Shown here: one piece after another, positions 37,898-49,493 of the stretch
How positions within the stretch are numbered: position 1 is the stretch's first letter
Layout of the letters: each line of letters begins with the position of its first letter
Assembly: GCA_009869945.1 (NCBI GenBank)
Contig: WIXG01000318.1
Location: 27,060 to 91,059 of the forward strand
Length of the DNA stretch: 64,000 nt
From: Mesaphorura yosii
Lineage: Eukaryota; Arthropoda; Collembola; Poduromorpha; Tullbergiidae
Reading direction: 5' to 3'
Notes under the pieces: model-generated
Seen by the model: the letters and a program-made list of their open reading frames with translations, nothing else
Told to the model about the DNA's origin: nothing
Database searches by the model: none
Position numbers and translations under genes: made by a program

Positions 37898-39751
37898 CTG
37901 CAAAGAAAAGAGAGTAAACACGAAATTATTGATTGGGTTCAAAAGCAGACGAGGCATTTCGCAATCGGCATTCAAATTGGACGAACTCGCTACTTCAAAA
38001 TAACTGCACGAGTACAGCCGCACTCGTCCTTCACCGCGAGAACACGAAATTTGAGCGAGCGACCATGCACGAGCATTTTTCTGCCTGACAATCCAGGAAA
38101 ACGAATAAAAAGAATCGAGTTTTGTGTATGGCTTTGTTTTGCTCTTGCTTTTGCACTGCTTTTGGCTTGACTTTTTGTCTTCCTTCCTGTTGATTATTTT
38201 CCTGCAAATGCTCGTGCGATTCGTGCAGTCTTTTGTTGAAATGTGGCCTATTTACTCATTTCATGCACGCTGAATGCTGGAATTGAAAGCTGAGGTTGAA
38301 GGCCGAGCCGAGCAAAACCAAGACGAGCTACTTTAGCCCACATAAAAATCGAGGCAACGAAATTTCTTTGTGTGTCATTGCCATTTTACGAATACGAACG
38401 CCTTTGTGCTGCTTTTTACCATGCAGCAATTTAGCAACTCGCGATTTAGTCACTCGGAAATCAACATGCGCATGCGTGTATGATTAAATTCGGAATTCAA
38501 TTCACGTCGATGGCAGACAGAAGACTGACATTGACATTGACACACAGGCTCAAAGCATTACAGCCGTTGACGTCACGCAAAAAACGGAAGCAAAGCAAAT
38601 GTTGTCTGGTCTTCGCCACGCGCCGACGTTTGTCCAGCCAGATAATTAATTCGCATTCGCAAGTTGTAAGTGTGTGCAATTGTACAATCTTGCAATTCGA
38701 CTCCGACTCTAAGAATAGACTCACGTCTACAAATCCTAAAAAAGTAGAAAAACCGTTCGCGCTTCGTTCATTGTCGCGTTCGCGTTAGCGTCAGAGATGA
38801 GAATGCTTCTAAATTTATGTCGTTAAAATAGCCAGGCAAAGAAACCGGGCAATTATTCTGGCTGGCTGGAAGGATCGAGAGAGAAAATAAGAATGAAAGG
38901 TTGTGCGTCGGCTCCAAAGTGGTACGCTATAAAAGCTGTACGGAGAAAGATACAGTGTGCAGTTATTTTTAGCCGTTTCCCATTTTCAATTCAAAGAGAA
39001 ACAAAGTTGTTCTGTGCTGTGCAAAACACTCGCATCGTAACTTGGCGTATTCGTATTCTGGGCTCTGACAGCCAGTCCTCGTCTGCGTGTAAGCTTTTCT
39101 TTTCTCTACCTGCCTGCTTCACAGCAAAGCAGAGCAGAGCACAGTTTTGTGACCGGAAATGCCCTTGAGGTTTTATATTATATTTTCGCCTAAATGGAAG
39201 CAGGAGATATACACCGGATTGACGTCAAACTTCTCTCTCTTTCTCCTTCTCTCGCTTGTTCTATACGATACCCGCTTTGCCTTGCATTGCCTTCAATCCG
39301 GGTATTAACCATTACCTTTCACCACACAACTCGTCTCTTCTCTTCCTTTGCTTTCTATGTTCTCTTTCGTCCTCTCATACATTTTTCAGCGGCGCTGCCG
39401 CCGCTCGATCTTCGGCTTTCGCTATTTGCTGCATGCAACGAACGCAATATGCGAATTGTGGACTGGCCTGACAGAAACAGTTTATTTTCGTACTGCAAGC
39501 ACGTACGACGCACGAAATACTCCACAAACCGAATTACACAGTTTCGACTGCGCTGCATGTCGCACGAAGAAAGCCGTGTAGCCAAATCCCTTTCGCATTT
39601 CGCTACTGACGCTATTGAGAGATTAGGGTTTGTCAATACTACAGACAGGGCAAACCGGGGAAAGTTAGCGGAAGCGGGAGATAAGAAAATTTAATTTCCA
39701 CTGCGCCGAATGGGAGAAATAATAATCTGCGATGCTCTTGAGTTGTTGACA

Positions 39752-39771
39752 AAACTAAACTAAACTAAACT
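39752..39771. repeat. Microsatellite (AAACT)4
   Basis: Four perfect pentamer copies in the E74A intron. Confidence 0.9.
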
Positions 39772-40261
39772 TCTATTTCTGGGCAAGCCGAAGCAAAGAA
39801 AAGCAAAACAAAGGAATGCAATGTAAAGATAGAAAAATCCCTGCACAGAATTTTGCAATTCAAGCCAACTGCCAAGGAGTAACTTTTCTCCATTCTTTGA
39901 GCACTGCTTTGCCATCCGAGTTTTCGCATAGCAAGTTGGCGTGACGTGTGTGACCATGAACCAATAATAAACTGCGAGAAGGTAACTGGCACCGAGAACC
40001 AGAAACCAGATTCCGACGTCAGCGCCGCTCGAACCTCGGCTGCATGCGGCATCTGGCTTTATACACGAAGAACGCTGCCTGCTTGGCGGAAACGCTCGCT
40101 CGCAAATTGCCTTCATTTTCCGTTGTCTTTCTTTCCATTTTTAGAACTAAATGAAGGGGCATAATTTATTCATTGAATAAATGATTTCTCACTTCACAGC
40201 GCACAGCCGTCTTTTTCTTCGGGAAAACAGCGACTTTGGCAGCATGGCAATCCATTAAAGC

Positions 40262-40279
40262 GCCAGCCCTTCGGCTGGC
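40262..40279. repeat. GC-rich hairpin GCCAGCC-CTTC-GGCTGGC
   Basis: Perfect 7-bp stem with a 4-base loop inside the E74A intron. No function can be assigned. Confidence 0.6.
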
Positions 40280-40615
40280 TGACAACACGTGTCACTTTGC
40301 CTCTGCCTGCCATCATTCTGTTGCGCACTCCAAAAGAAGACCTGAGCTGGAGAAAGCAAAGAGCATGCGGAAAATATCCAATTATGCGCGGTGAAATGTA
40401 ATTACAGCTTTACGGCATGTGGCATTGAATAGCGCAGGGAAACATCAATAATGTCAGTCGACACTACGGCACAGCACAGCACAGTCGTGCGAGCTTTTAA
40501 CCTTTCAACCCCCAGTGTTGTCTTCTTTAGGCAGATTTTGAAGAAAGGTTTTCACGCGATTAACGTTCTATATAAACGGTGTTAAATATAGCAGCAGTCG
40601 TTTTATTATCGTCCT

Positions 40616-40635
40616 GCTTTGCTTTGCTTTGCTTT
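40616..40635. repeat. Microsatellite (GCTTT)4
   Basis: Four perfect pentamer copies in the E74A intron. Confidence 0.9.
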
Positions 40636-43025
40636 TCTCCCGTGACGCAAATCCTGCAAGGTAGGCAAAAGCTTTTGAAGAGTGAGCTAGTCAAAATGCA
40701 AGAAGGAAAGACGTTGTGCAAATAGCAATAATCTCGCATGCATGCATAGCAAAGTTCAAAGGAAAATGCCACGCAGTCAAAAACATCAACAACAATGATC
40801 AAATACTTGCCTGCCTGCTCTGATTTTATTATTTTCTCTTTTATCGAGCACCTCAGGCCAGGCTGGTCGAAGTCCTGAATGTCAACTTCAACGGCGAATG
40901 CAATGCGAATTCTTTACGCTTCTGCTTTCTTTCTTTCTTTACTTTTTTTTCTTTGTTGGACAAAAGATTACATTTAAAAGATTTTGTTGACTGTGGCTGT
41001 AAATTGATGCCGACTTCATACGGACGAGAACGCGGACGAGGGTGGTTACAATTTTACTTTGCTTGCCAGCATCCGAAAAAGAAGACCTCTTTGAGTACTT
41101 CAGAGACAAGACAAGACAGTCGGCGAAATAAATTAAGGAGGTTAAATTTGTATGCTCTCTTGTAACTGAAACGATGTAACGATGTAACGCAATTATGACC
41201 CGCGTCATAATTATGAAATATGCTGGAACTTGGAGGAACAGAAAGAAAGGGTCGGTCGGTCGCTGTTCTGTTCTGGGTTCTGGTCTGCCGTGGCCGTGGC
41301 GTGGGTAAGACGAGACGATTGAGGAACACACACAAATCACAAAATACCAAAAAGCTTTAAAAATTTACACCCTTTCAGATTACACACGCATTACTGCTTG
41401 CTGGCTGAAACTCTAGACTGCATTCGGGAAGGAGAACAGGAAATATTTTAACTTGTTGATGGTCTCCACTGGATGCCTTTTTTATAAATACGGGCAGAAG
41501 ACGCAAGGCAATATGGCAACACATGATGACCATACAGGGCCAAGCTCAAGGAAGACACCACAAAAATGTCCAGCTTCATGTTTTCGTACCAGACAAGACA
41601 ACAGCTGTAGCGAAGATTTCGTGTCATCTTTCTCTCGTCCCTTTTTTACATGCTGCATGCATGTATGCATAAGCAAAGTAATCGCGATGGAAATGTGACA
41701 ATCTTCTTCCTCTTTTTAACTCTCGGCTCGGCTTTCATAGTTCACAAGAAATATGCTGAGGCAAAAACATGCAGAGAGCAGCTAATTTATGTTGGGCCAG
41801 AAAAAATGGTCAACAAATGTCAAGATGCAAGACGGCCTGGCCGTGTGATGATGAAGATGAAGATGAAGATTGAGCAGCCAAATCATGCATGCATACATGC
41901 TGGAATTAATTGCCTGCTCGCCCGCCTGAGTCAATAAACTGGCTGACCCACTTTTGTAGGTTATTCGTCGAAATGTTAAACAAACTGCAAAAGCTAAACG
42001 GAAATGATGCGAGTTTTCACTTTCGATTTCAAGAAGGTCACAATCAACAATCAAGCGGCTCTTTGACTTTGACTTTCTGACTTTGCATGTGACTCTGACA
42101 GGACTTAATAATTCATTTCCCTGCCTGCCTGCCTAGTTGTCTGTTTCTTTTCAGTGTTTCGTTCGTTTTCAGTTTCCAGCCAGCCTTCGTATTTTTCTAT
42201 TTGTCTTTCCTCGGAAATTAAAAGCCAGGCCAGACCTGGAGAACTTGAAACTTAACCTCGTTTCTCGTCTCACTTGGAGCTTCGAGCCACCCTTCTAATT
42301 TCCAAATCAAAGCTCTTGCTTGCGTGGAAGTGTTTGTAAGTGCTCGTAATCTTTACTTCTTTCTGAATTAAAACACTTCAGCTTGGGCAGGCAGGCCGAG
42401 GCAGAAGAGCACGAGAGAGTCAAAGTGTACGTACGTTTAGTAGTTTATATTCATGACTTCCCTGCCAGGCCAAGCTAGACAAAATGTAAATAGGAATATA
42501 TTTTCAAAATACTTATTTCCTGTTTCTTCCTCGTTCTCGATGCATTATTCAAATCCCGACCCGCTCGTTGCTCAGACTTAAAAAACAACGCTTAGCATTC
42601 GAGTGCCTGCCTGCCGTGTTTATTTTCATACTCATCATGGCTTTTGGCTTTTGACGTATGGAAACGCGTCCTGCGTGTTTCATGTCAAACGATGTCCAGG
42701 ATGCAGCAGCCTTCGCGACGGACGCAGACAAGAATTCGAATCAAAGCACAAAATTCGATTTGTGGTCGAAATATTCGGAGCAGAGCAGAGCAGCAATTTC
42801 CATATTTATGCGGCGCGCCCGGCCTTGGAATCTTGAAATTCGCCGTGTTGTGCAATGGTTCGCGCATGCAGAATTGGTAAACGCAGAATTTGCAAGTTTG
42901 TAGCTTTCTGGAGGCCAAGAATGCCACATGTTTGTGAATTCTCGCCCGTGGTTGGAGTGTCACCTCATAAAAGTTGTACGACGTGGGACTAAGCTTGATT
43001 TAAACCCGTTCTTTTCTTCCGAAAT

Positions 43026-43041
43026 GACTGACTGACTGACT
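43026..43041. repeat. Microsatellite (GACT)4
   Basis: Four perfect tetramer copies in the E74A intron. Confidence 0.85.
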
Positions 43042-46000
43042 CCAATCTGTCAAACTGGACATTGCTACATTGCGACTGGGGCGTGACCCTCCAGCGACTT
43101 GACTTGTTTTCTTGTTTTTGAGGTACGAACAACGCTCATTTCAAATGTGACTGCACCCTTTTACACTTTTGCTCTATTATTACGGATTAGTTGATCTGTG
43201 ACACGAACCAGTTTCTGAGCTGAGCAGTCGTAGTCTCAGTCGGCCAGTCTTGTCTTTATTTGTCTTGTCCCTTCGGTTGGCTGCTCAAATTCTCGCCTGC
43301 GCTGCGCCTGCCTGAAAGTCTGACCCGAAACATGAAGCTGAGTTTAAAGGCAGTGCAGTACGATGCACTTTAATTAGGTGCAATGACTCGTGCAGTGAAA
43401 CATTGCATTCAATCGAGCGCGACGTGGCAGGCAGACACGAGCACATACGAGCCGCCGTAAAACTGAGTCGCGGAACTGGCATGCATGCATGTCGTTCTGA
43501 ACAATGAATGAAGTGTACAATGCAATGCAAAAGGCAGGCAGCCAATAATGAGCAGGTCCACGAAGCTGAAGCAGTAAATCAAGAATTCTGGGAAATAAAG
43601 CCGGCACTGCCGACAATAAACAGCAGCATTTAACTTTACTATTTACGGGTTAAACTCCACGCTGCACTTTTAAGACAAGTCAAGGCGAGTCGAGACCACA
43701 CGGCGAGCTTGTAAACGAGACATTTGCGGAAAATCACTAAAACTCGTGACCAAAGAATTGTCTTTGACGTAATTTTACTCGGAGTAATTTTGACGTGCAC
43801 ACTGGACAAAGACAAATCGAAAGAATGACGAAAGGGAACTGTTTTTGTTTACAAATACGAAGATTAGCGATTAACGATGAGCGAATTAGCGTGTGCTACG
43901 CAGTGCATTTGCCTTGATTTGAATCGACCCCCCAGTAAATAAACCGAATAAACTCCGCAACGACGGGTAATTACGAGGGAAAGTTTACAATTGCGTAAAA
44001 GCGAGCGTAAAATTCGGGCATACTTTTTTAGTCGGAAATATTCCACGTCTGAAATCGGATCATTTTTATCGTGTTTCGTATTTTGTTTACGCTTGAGATT
44101 CCCATTATCATTCCCGTCATCATCTCGACCTCGAGCACGAATCGACGCTATTTTGAGTTTTCAGGCGAAATTCTCTTGTTCTTTCTTACGCTACGTTGCG
44201 AAGACAACAGAAAACTGAATCGACCATCGCATTTGTTTCGGTTTCAGCGATTCCGTCCACACGCATTAACTCAACTGTTGTCGTCGTCGTTGTCCTGCTT
44301 ATTAGCTGGCATTTTGTGTGCGAATCCGCTTTGAATCGGCCTTGGCCGAATTCGAATTCTGCGCGGCTGCGCGTGTGATCAATGCGCTCTATCCTGTACG
44401 CTTTGGAACCGATGTGACATTATTAATGTTAAATTTAGAAATAATTCGCGTATTCGACTTCTCTTGAAATTGTGTCTGCGTTCTGCGTGTGCCGCGCCGC
44501 CGCAATATATCAGTAGCCCCCTTTGGAACGCAACATGGAATTCATGCAGGCAGATATCATTAGCAGACACGGTAAAAGGGTCCGATTTGATTACATTCGC
44601 ACGAATTCGAATTCGATAACATTCGTCTTTATGGACTCCGCGCTGCGTTCGTTTCCCGAAATAAACGGAATGCCAGATTCGATCCTAAAATGATACTGCA
44701 GTTACGTTTTTAATTGAAGCTAATTGTAATGCCTTTTCTGCTTTAAATGTTCGCGTTCTAAAATGACAAATTGAGTCGTCGCGTCGTACTCGTAACCCAG
44801 AAACAGAAACGTCGCTGACGCAAAAAGCCGCGCGCGCCTGGATCGAATTTAGTTCAAAGTATTCATAAATCACAAGATAGGGTTTTGAGGATCGTTTTCA
44901 TTTTCGGATTGGAGTACAGAACACAGAAAATAGTCAACATGTTTCCCATTAGGCCAGTGACACGTTTTATGGCTGCGGTTTCACAATTGCGAATTGAGAT
45001 TAATGCGAAAAATAATTTACGGCTTCACACTTCAACTGCATCGCAAATTTTTGCAAACAGCCTAACAGCCCGCCCGCCTGTTGTTCTAGTTTCTGCATGA
45101 ACACATAAATTCTGTGGCTGTGTAAATGAGAGAGAAGCGACTCGATTTGCGGCCAATTTGACGAAATCTTCGGAGCGTCGCTTCCTTTCGCCATCAACCA
45201 ACCAGGTCAGACATTTTTTCGCATCTGCGGAGGAGCTGCAGCTGGAAAAGCCCGGCACGACCCGACAAGTCCATCTTTTTAAAAAAATTTTATCATCCCA
45301 GCTGACTTTCTCAACTTGGAGAGCGCACAAGAAAACGACGAGACCGAGGTCGGCCAGGCCGCCGAGTGTTTTGTTCTTAATTCAGAATTTGAAACAGAAA
45401 GATCAACAACGCATAAATCTGCGACTTGCGAAGCTCGCTTGAAGATTTCAGAACTCAAAATTAAAAGTTGTTCTTAATATCAGATGAAAAGAGTAAAAAA
45501 TTGGTCAGAACGACGAAGTCGAATTAACGAGTCGCGCAGAGGCAGAAGTCTATTTTTAACCCCCGCGGATGCAATTGAAGCGAGAAGCCTCGACGGCTCC
45601 AACCTAAATTCTTGCTTCCTACTCGATTGATCTCAAGGAAAGTGTGGACTAGGTCGCTGCTACTGAAGCTTTTCCGTTGGCAAATATTTATTTTAGCATT
45701 CTGCGTACATTGTGTGCAAACTTTTGTCTTTGTCCCAACCTGCCACGGCACTTTAAGTAGATTCATTTCGCATTGGGTAACATTTCGGTCTCTTAAAATA
45801 GCAGTACGGCTCTGGCTTGGCATGCACATATTTATATTTTGGCTGTACCGAAGCACGTACGCTGACGTACGTCGGTCTCAATCGCACACGACTTCAGTTG
45901 ACTTGACTTGACGGGTGAAATGATCTCGCTTGAACTTGAAACGAGTAAAGGTTTAATTAACCCAAAGACAAAGCCAAAGCCAAAGCCGTTGCAGGAAATT

Positions 46001-47594
46001 CGAAATTTCAATGAACATCAAACGAGCTGTGATTTTATCAAAAACCTCCAACTTCTAAACGCATGTTTCAGTTACGAATGAGTTTTGGGCTTCCATCAAA
46101 AATGTAACACGTCGAGTAAATAAATTCTGTTCATTAAATTAAGTGCGTAGAAGACACGACAGAACTGCTTGCCAGAAAACGCCGTACGTACGTACGGGCG
46201 TAGAAGAGATGCTTAATTTGTTACCATTAATTTATTGAGGCTGACCTGCGCCGCGCGCGCCTACGAAAAACTCTACTTTCAAGATTCACAAACAAATCAT
46301 TTGAGCACTTTAAGAAAAAGTATTTGTCTTGTGTCTGCCTTGTCCTTTTCTTTTCCTATCCTGAGAGAATTCGCTCATTGCCACCGCAAAACAGGAGTAG
46401 CAGACGCAAAACATAAACCAAAAATGTTTTACAACGGCCGTACGTAAAAAAAATGCGACATCAAAATCGGACGTGTCATAAAACATCCGCGAAACGCACA
46501 TGCTTTGCCAGCAATCGAAATTAACCTTCGACGATCGCGAGCATGCATGTATGGCGTAAAGAATTTGGCGAATGTGAACGCAAAAGCCAAAGTCAAAGAA
46601 TTCTGAGAAGGGAAGTTTACGTGTTATATATAGCCTGGCGTCTTTACTGGCAAGGTGTCGATCGTTGATAGAGCAGGTTCTTTTCTACGAAAGTGAAATC
46701 TGCGCTGTTTCTAAAGTAAACAACGCCTTCCTAGCAAAGAAGCAAAGTTGTAGTCTTCTGAGACCGACTCGGTCGGTCCATTAAGTCAAAGTCAAGGTAA
46801 AGCTCGGCGCAAGACGCTTTCGGTTGTGCTCGCTCGTTATTGACGACGGTTGCCAATAAAGCAAGTCAAGGCAAGGCGCAGATTTTGGCTGTCTGTCTGG
46901 AAGAAAACGTCTCAACGTCTGACGGTTCTTTGGAAAGAATTCAGGCGCTTGGCACTTCTTGCCAAATGCGTCATAGGAAACGCAACGCAAAGAGTAAAAA
47001 CCCAAATGTTCAAATGACAAAGGCCGCCTCTCATAAAAGTACATAGACGGTAAAGTAAAGACAGACTGTAATCACTTTATGGAGTCAAAGTTTGGATAAA
47101 ACTTGACGATGCGACGAACGATTTTCAAGGTTGGCAGCTGTCCATTTCGATTTTGTGTTAGACGGGAAATCAATTTGTTGATACGTTATTCGACAATCCA
47201 TGCATTTGCATGCATCCGATTTATTCCACGTGTCTTGAGGAAATTCATTCTAGGTCAGCAGAACCAAAATTTATGAAATTATGCGAAGAATTATGATGGA
47301 AGGAAATCTTTCGTTATGAATCTTGCGAAATATTTTCCATGTAGCATGGCGGTGCCTCATTCAGCCAGACTGCGAGCCGCCTGAAATGAACGCTATAATA
47401 TTCTGGAAGGCGATAAGGTGATAGCAATTCAGAAAATTGCAAAACTTCAGCCACGCATGCTAATTTGCACTCCAGGCGTTGTGACTCAACGTGAGCCGAG
47501 TCAAGAATCGAGAGTATTTTGAGGCAGTAGCGAGTGAGTCCAATGCATGGAAATCAAAGATGAGTCAAGTGAAGGACAATTGAATCAAACTGAC

Positions 47595-47765
47595 CTTTTG
47601 ACGCATTGATGGACTCGTGCCCGGTCTTTCCGCCGGTGTCGGGTTCAATTTTGATGCCCATCATTTTCAGTGTGTTGCCGTTGTTGCAGTTGTTCCCGCC
47701 GTTCAAATGTGGTCCCATTCCATTCTTGTTCATTTCTTCGCCGGACATCGGAGCGGCCAGTTTTT
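47595..47765 (-). CDS. Eip74EF: E74A coding exon A3 (last isoform-A-specific exon)
   Basis: This exon encodes E74A residues 487-543 and one further base. It starts after ACGTACAG and ends at AAAAG|GTCAGT, both in phase 1. The protein continues the Asn/Gly/Met-rich style and contains GIKIEPD (residues 523-529). That fits the hydrophobic-Lys-X-Glu sumoylation consensus, with K525 as the acceptor; the modification itself is inference. The leftover G joins TT of common exon C1 to give Val544, so the frame runs ...INASK-V-DTAGG.... The intron that follows is 42.3 kb and contains the whole E74B first exon, which supports two promoters feeding one set of common exons. Confidence 0.87.
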
Positions 47766-47843
47766 CTGTACGTGATAGGCAAAATACGCGTTTAAACATG
47801 TTTGGCAGCACCAAGGTCAAAGCAATCCGCAACGCCAATGTAC
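47766..47843 (-). other. Eip74EF: Short in-frame intron A2/A3 of E74A (78 bases)
   Basis: GTACAT donor and CACGTACAG acceptor, phase 1. The length is a multiple of three with no in-frame stop, so the exon reads through as one 1.6 kb ORF. The read-through segment (26 residues, including TLALRIALTLVLPNMF) is hydrophobic and quite unlike the Asn/Gly/Gln-rich protein on both sides, which argues it is normally removed. Retention would give a viable longer protein. Confidence 0.7.
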
Positions 47844-49176
47844 CTGCGAGAAGCGGGTTGGCCGCCGCAATTCCGTGCTTCCCCATTCCTTGCCCGTTAT
47901 TCATGGTCCGATAGTGGGCGTGGTGCTGCTGGAGGGGTGGTGGCTGTTGTTGCTGTTGCTGGTCAGACTGACAAAGCTGACTCTGCAAAATTGATCCCAC
48001 CGGACCTCCGACGCCTCCAGCCTTTCTTCCGACAGGGAATCCCATGCCGCCGTTAATACTTCGCCCTAAATTGTTCCCTGTGTTGTCTGTACCCAGCAGA
48101 TCGGGGCCGCCTTTGTTATTCTTTCGCCTCCGCTTGTTGCCTGCTGCGCCTGGGCCTACACCGCCGGGCCCACCATTTCCGCCTCCATTCATTGCACCAT
48201 TGTTTGGGCCACCATTGCACATTTGATGATGGTCAGAGGGCTCCGAGCCGTGATTTTGGTTGTGATTGTGATTGCTGCTATTACTATGATTAAGTGCTAA
48301 GTTACATATATTATTCAGGTTGTTGGTCGGCTGCGGGGCATTTAGCGTGTTGGCGTACGACTGGACCATGTGTCCATTGTTGTTCATCTGATGATGCGTG
48401 TTCATGTTCGCGTGCACTTGTCCATGCTGCTGTTGTTGTTGTTGCTGGTGGTACGGTCCACCGGAGCCGTTAAAACCGCTCATGCCCGACCCCTGCCCGG
48501 CACCGCCGCTGCCAGACGCGGCGCCCTGACTTTCGTCGACGAGCCCATCTAGAATAGATTCGAGTTCAAAATTTGTCTCGCCGAGCTGTTTGAAGAGGTC
48601 GTCGTCGTCGCAGTCGAGCGGAGTCACGAGCCCGTTGAGGTCCGCCTGCGAGAGCTGCGACAGCGACGGGAGTTCGAGGTCGTTGGCGCCGCCGTGATTT
48701 GTACTTTGACCGAGCGAATGTTGTTGCTGACTTGGGTGCGTCGCGTACTGCGAAAGGCCGCCTCCGCCGTGCAAATTCATGCTGAAAGCGTTGTTTGAAG
48801 CGTTCCCGTTTGGTGGTCCAATGTTGCTGCTGCCGCTGGTCGGAGCGGCGGTGGTCCCATTAGTTAGTGTGCGGCTGTTGTTGGTCTGGTGAATTTGGAG
48901 AAGGGAATGAGGAGAAGGCGTGTGCTGCTGCTGCTGCTGGCGGCCCATCGCGTGCGTGTGCGCATGGTGACCACCGTTGCTATTGACGTTTCCGTTTCCG
49001 TACACGAGCGAGAAGGAGCTGAGACTGTTGCCGCCATTGGACGAGCCGTTGGCTGAAAGTGTATTTACATTCACCGAGTGGATATTCGTCGCTGGACTAG
49101 ACGAGTCACCAGGCCCGTTCGACCCGCTGCCCATTCCGAGGACGGAGTTTCTGTTAGCACCGTTGCTGCTCCCGTC
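47844..49176 (-). CDS. Eip74EF: E74A coding exon A2 (large low-complexity and acidic region)
   Basis: This exon encodes E74A residues 43-486 plus one base. It is entered in phase 0 after a good acceptor (a T run, then GCTACAG|GACGGG) and left in phase 1 at GCAG|GTACAT. It is rich in Asn, Gly, Ser, His and Gln, with Gln runs near residues 122-126, 286-292 and 448-453 and Gly-rich stretches near 263-282 and 372-388. The least repetitive part is residues 208-257. It holds LPSLSQLSQADLNGL, then an Asp run (232-235), then LFKQLGETNFELESILDGL, an acidic-hydrophobic pattern typical of activation domains. A basic cluster KRRRKNNK (about 390-397) could be a nuclear localisation signal. Low-complexity regions of this kind are usual in E74A. 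Long ORFs on the opposite strand here are shadows of this exon. Confidence 0.9.
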
Positions 49177-49258
49177 CTGTAGCAAAAAAAAACACAGCGG
49201 TCAGCACTCGTCAGCAAGCGAGATTCAATCAAGAAATCGTTGGCTTGGCTTGTCTTAC
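49177..49258 (-). other. Eip74EF: Short intron A1/A2 of E74A (82 bases)
   Basis: GTAAGA donor and a T-run GCTACAG acceptor, phase 0. The length fits the 60-90 base minimal introns of arthropods and contrasts with the kilobase introns further 3'. Confidence 0.85.
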
Positions 49259-49384
49259 CAGACACGAGAGGTCAATGAGTTTGCCATCGTTGTCTGAGCA
49301 CCAGAGAAGATCGTCGTCAATGAACGGCATGACGACCTCTTCATCTGGATCAGTGTCCTGGAAATCTCTGGATTCCAGGGACAT
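49259..49384 (-). CDS. Eip74EF: E74A coding exon A1 (N-terminus of isoform A)
   Basis: This exon encodes residues 1-42 of E74A. Residues 19-35 (MPFIDDDLLWCSDNDGK) match what I recall of the start of insect E74A. The first in-frame ATG is at 49384-49382, and an in-frame TGA lies a short way upstream. A second ATG (49330-49328) is the methionine of MPFIDD, where Drosophila E74A begins. The first ATG has T at -3 and the second has G at -3, so leaky scanning to the second is possible and the true start is open. The exon ends in phase 0 at CTG|GTAAGA, a strong donor. An 82-base intron follows. The exon is acidic (TDPDEE, IDDD), as in other E74A N-termini. Role: isoform-specific N-terminus of a nuclear ETS transcription factor. 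Confidence 0.9.
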
Positions 49385-49493
49385 GGATCCGATTTGGGCT
49401 TCCACTTTGACCGGAGACCGTCAAAGGGAAGACGAAGGGTGTTGGTCAGACGAGGGAGGAATTGTGCGAGACTGCGGGCAGGGCGTCGGCAGT

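Larger units (their letters stand above)
23568..47594 (-). other. E74A-specific part of the long intron (24 kb)
   Basis: This part of the 42.3 kb A3-to-C1 intron lies upstream of exon B. It contains the presumed E74B promoter, the ratchet/microexon candidate (37897-37853), the cryptic exon candidate (35956-35871), a perfect 8-bp palindrome (30462-30479), a GC hairpin (40262-40279) and many pentanucleotide microsatellites. No nested gene could be supported on either strand. Confidence 0.6.

Noticed and set aside
47606-49297. Plus-strand open frames opposite the E74A exons
   Set aside because: Shadows of the high-GC, Gly/Asn/Gln-coding E74A exons on the minus strand.
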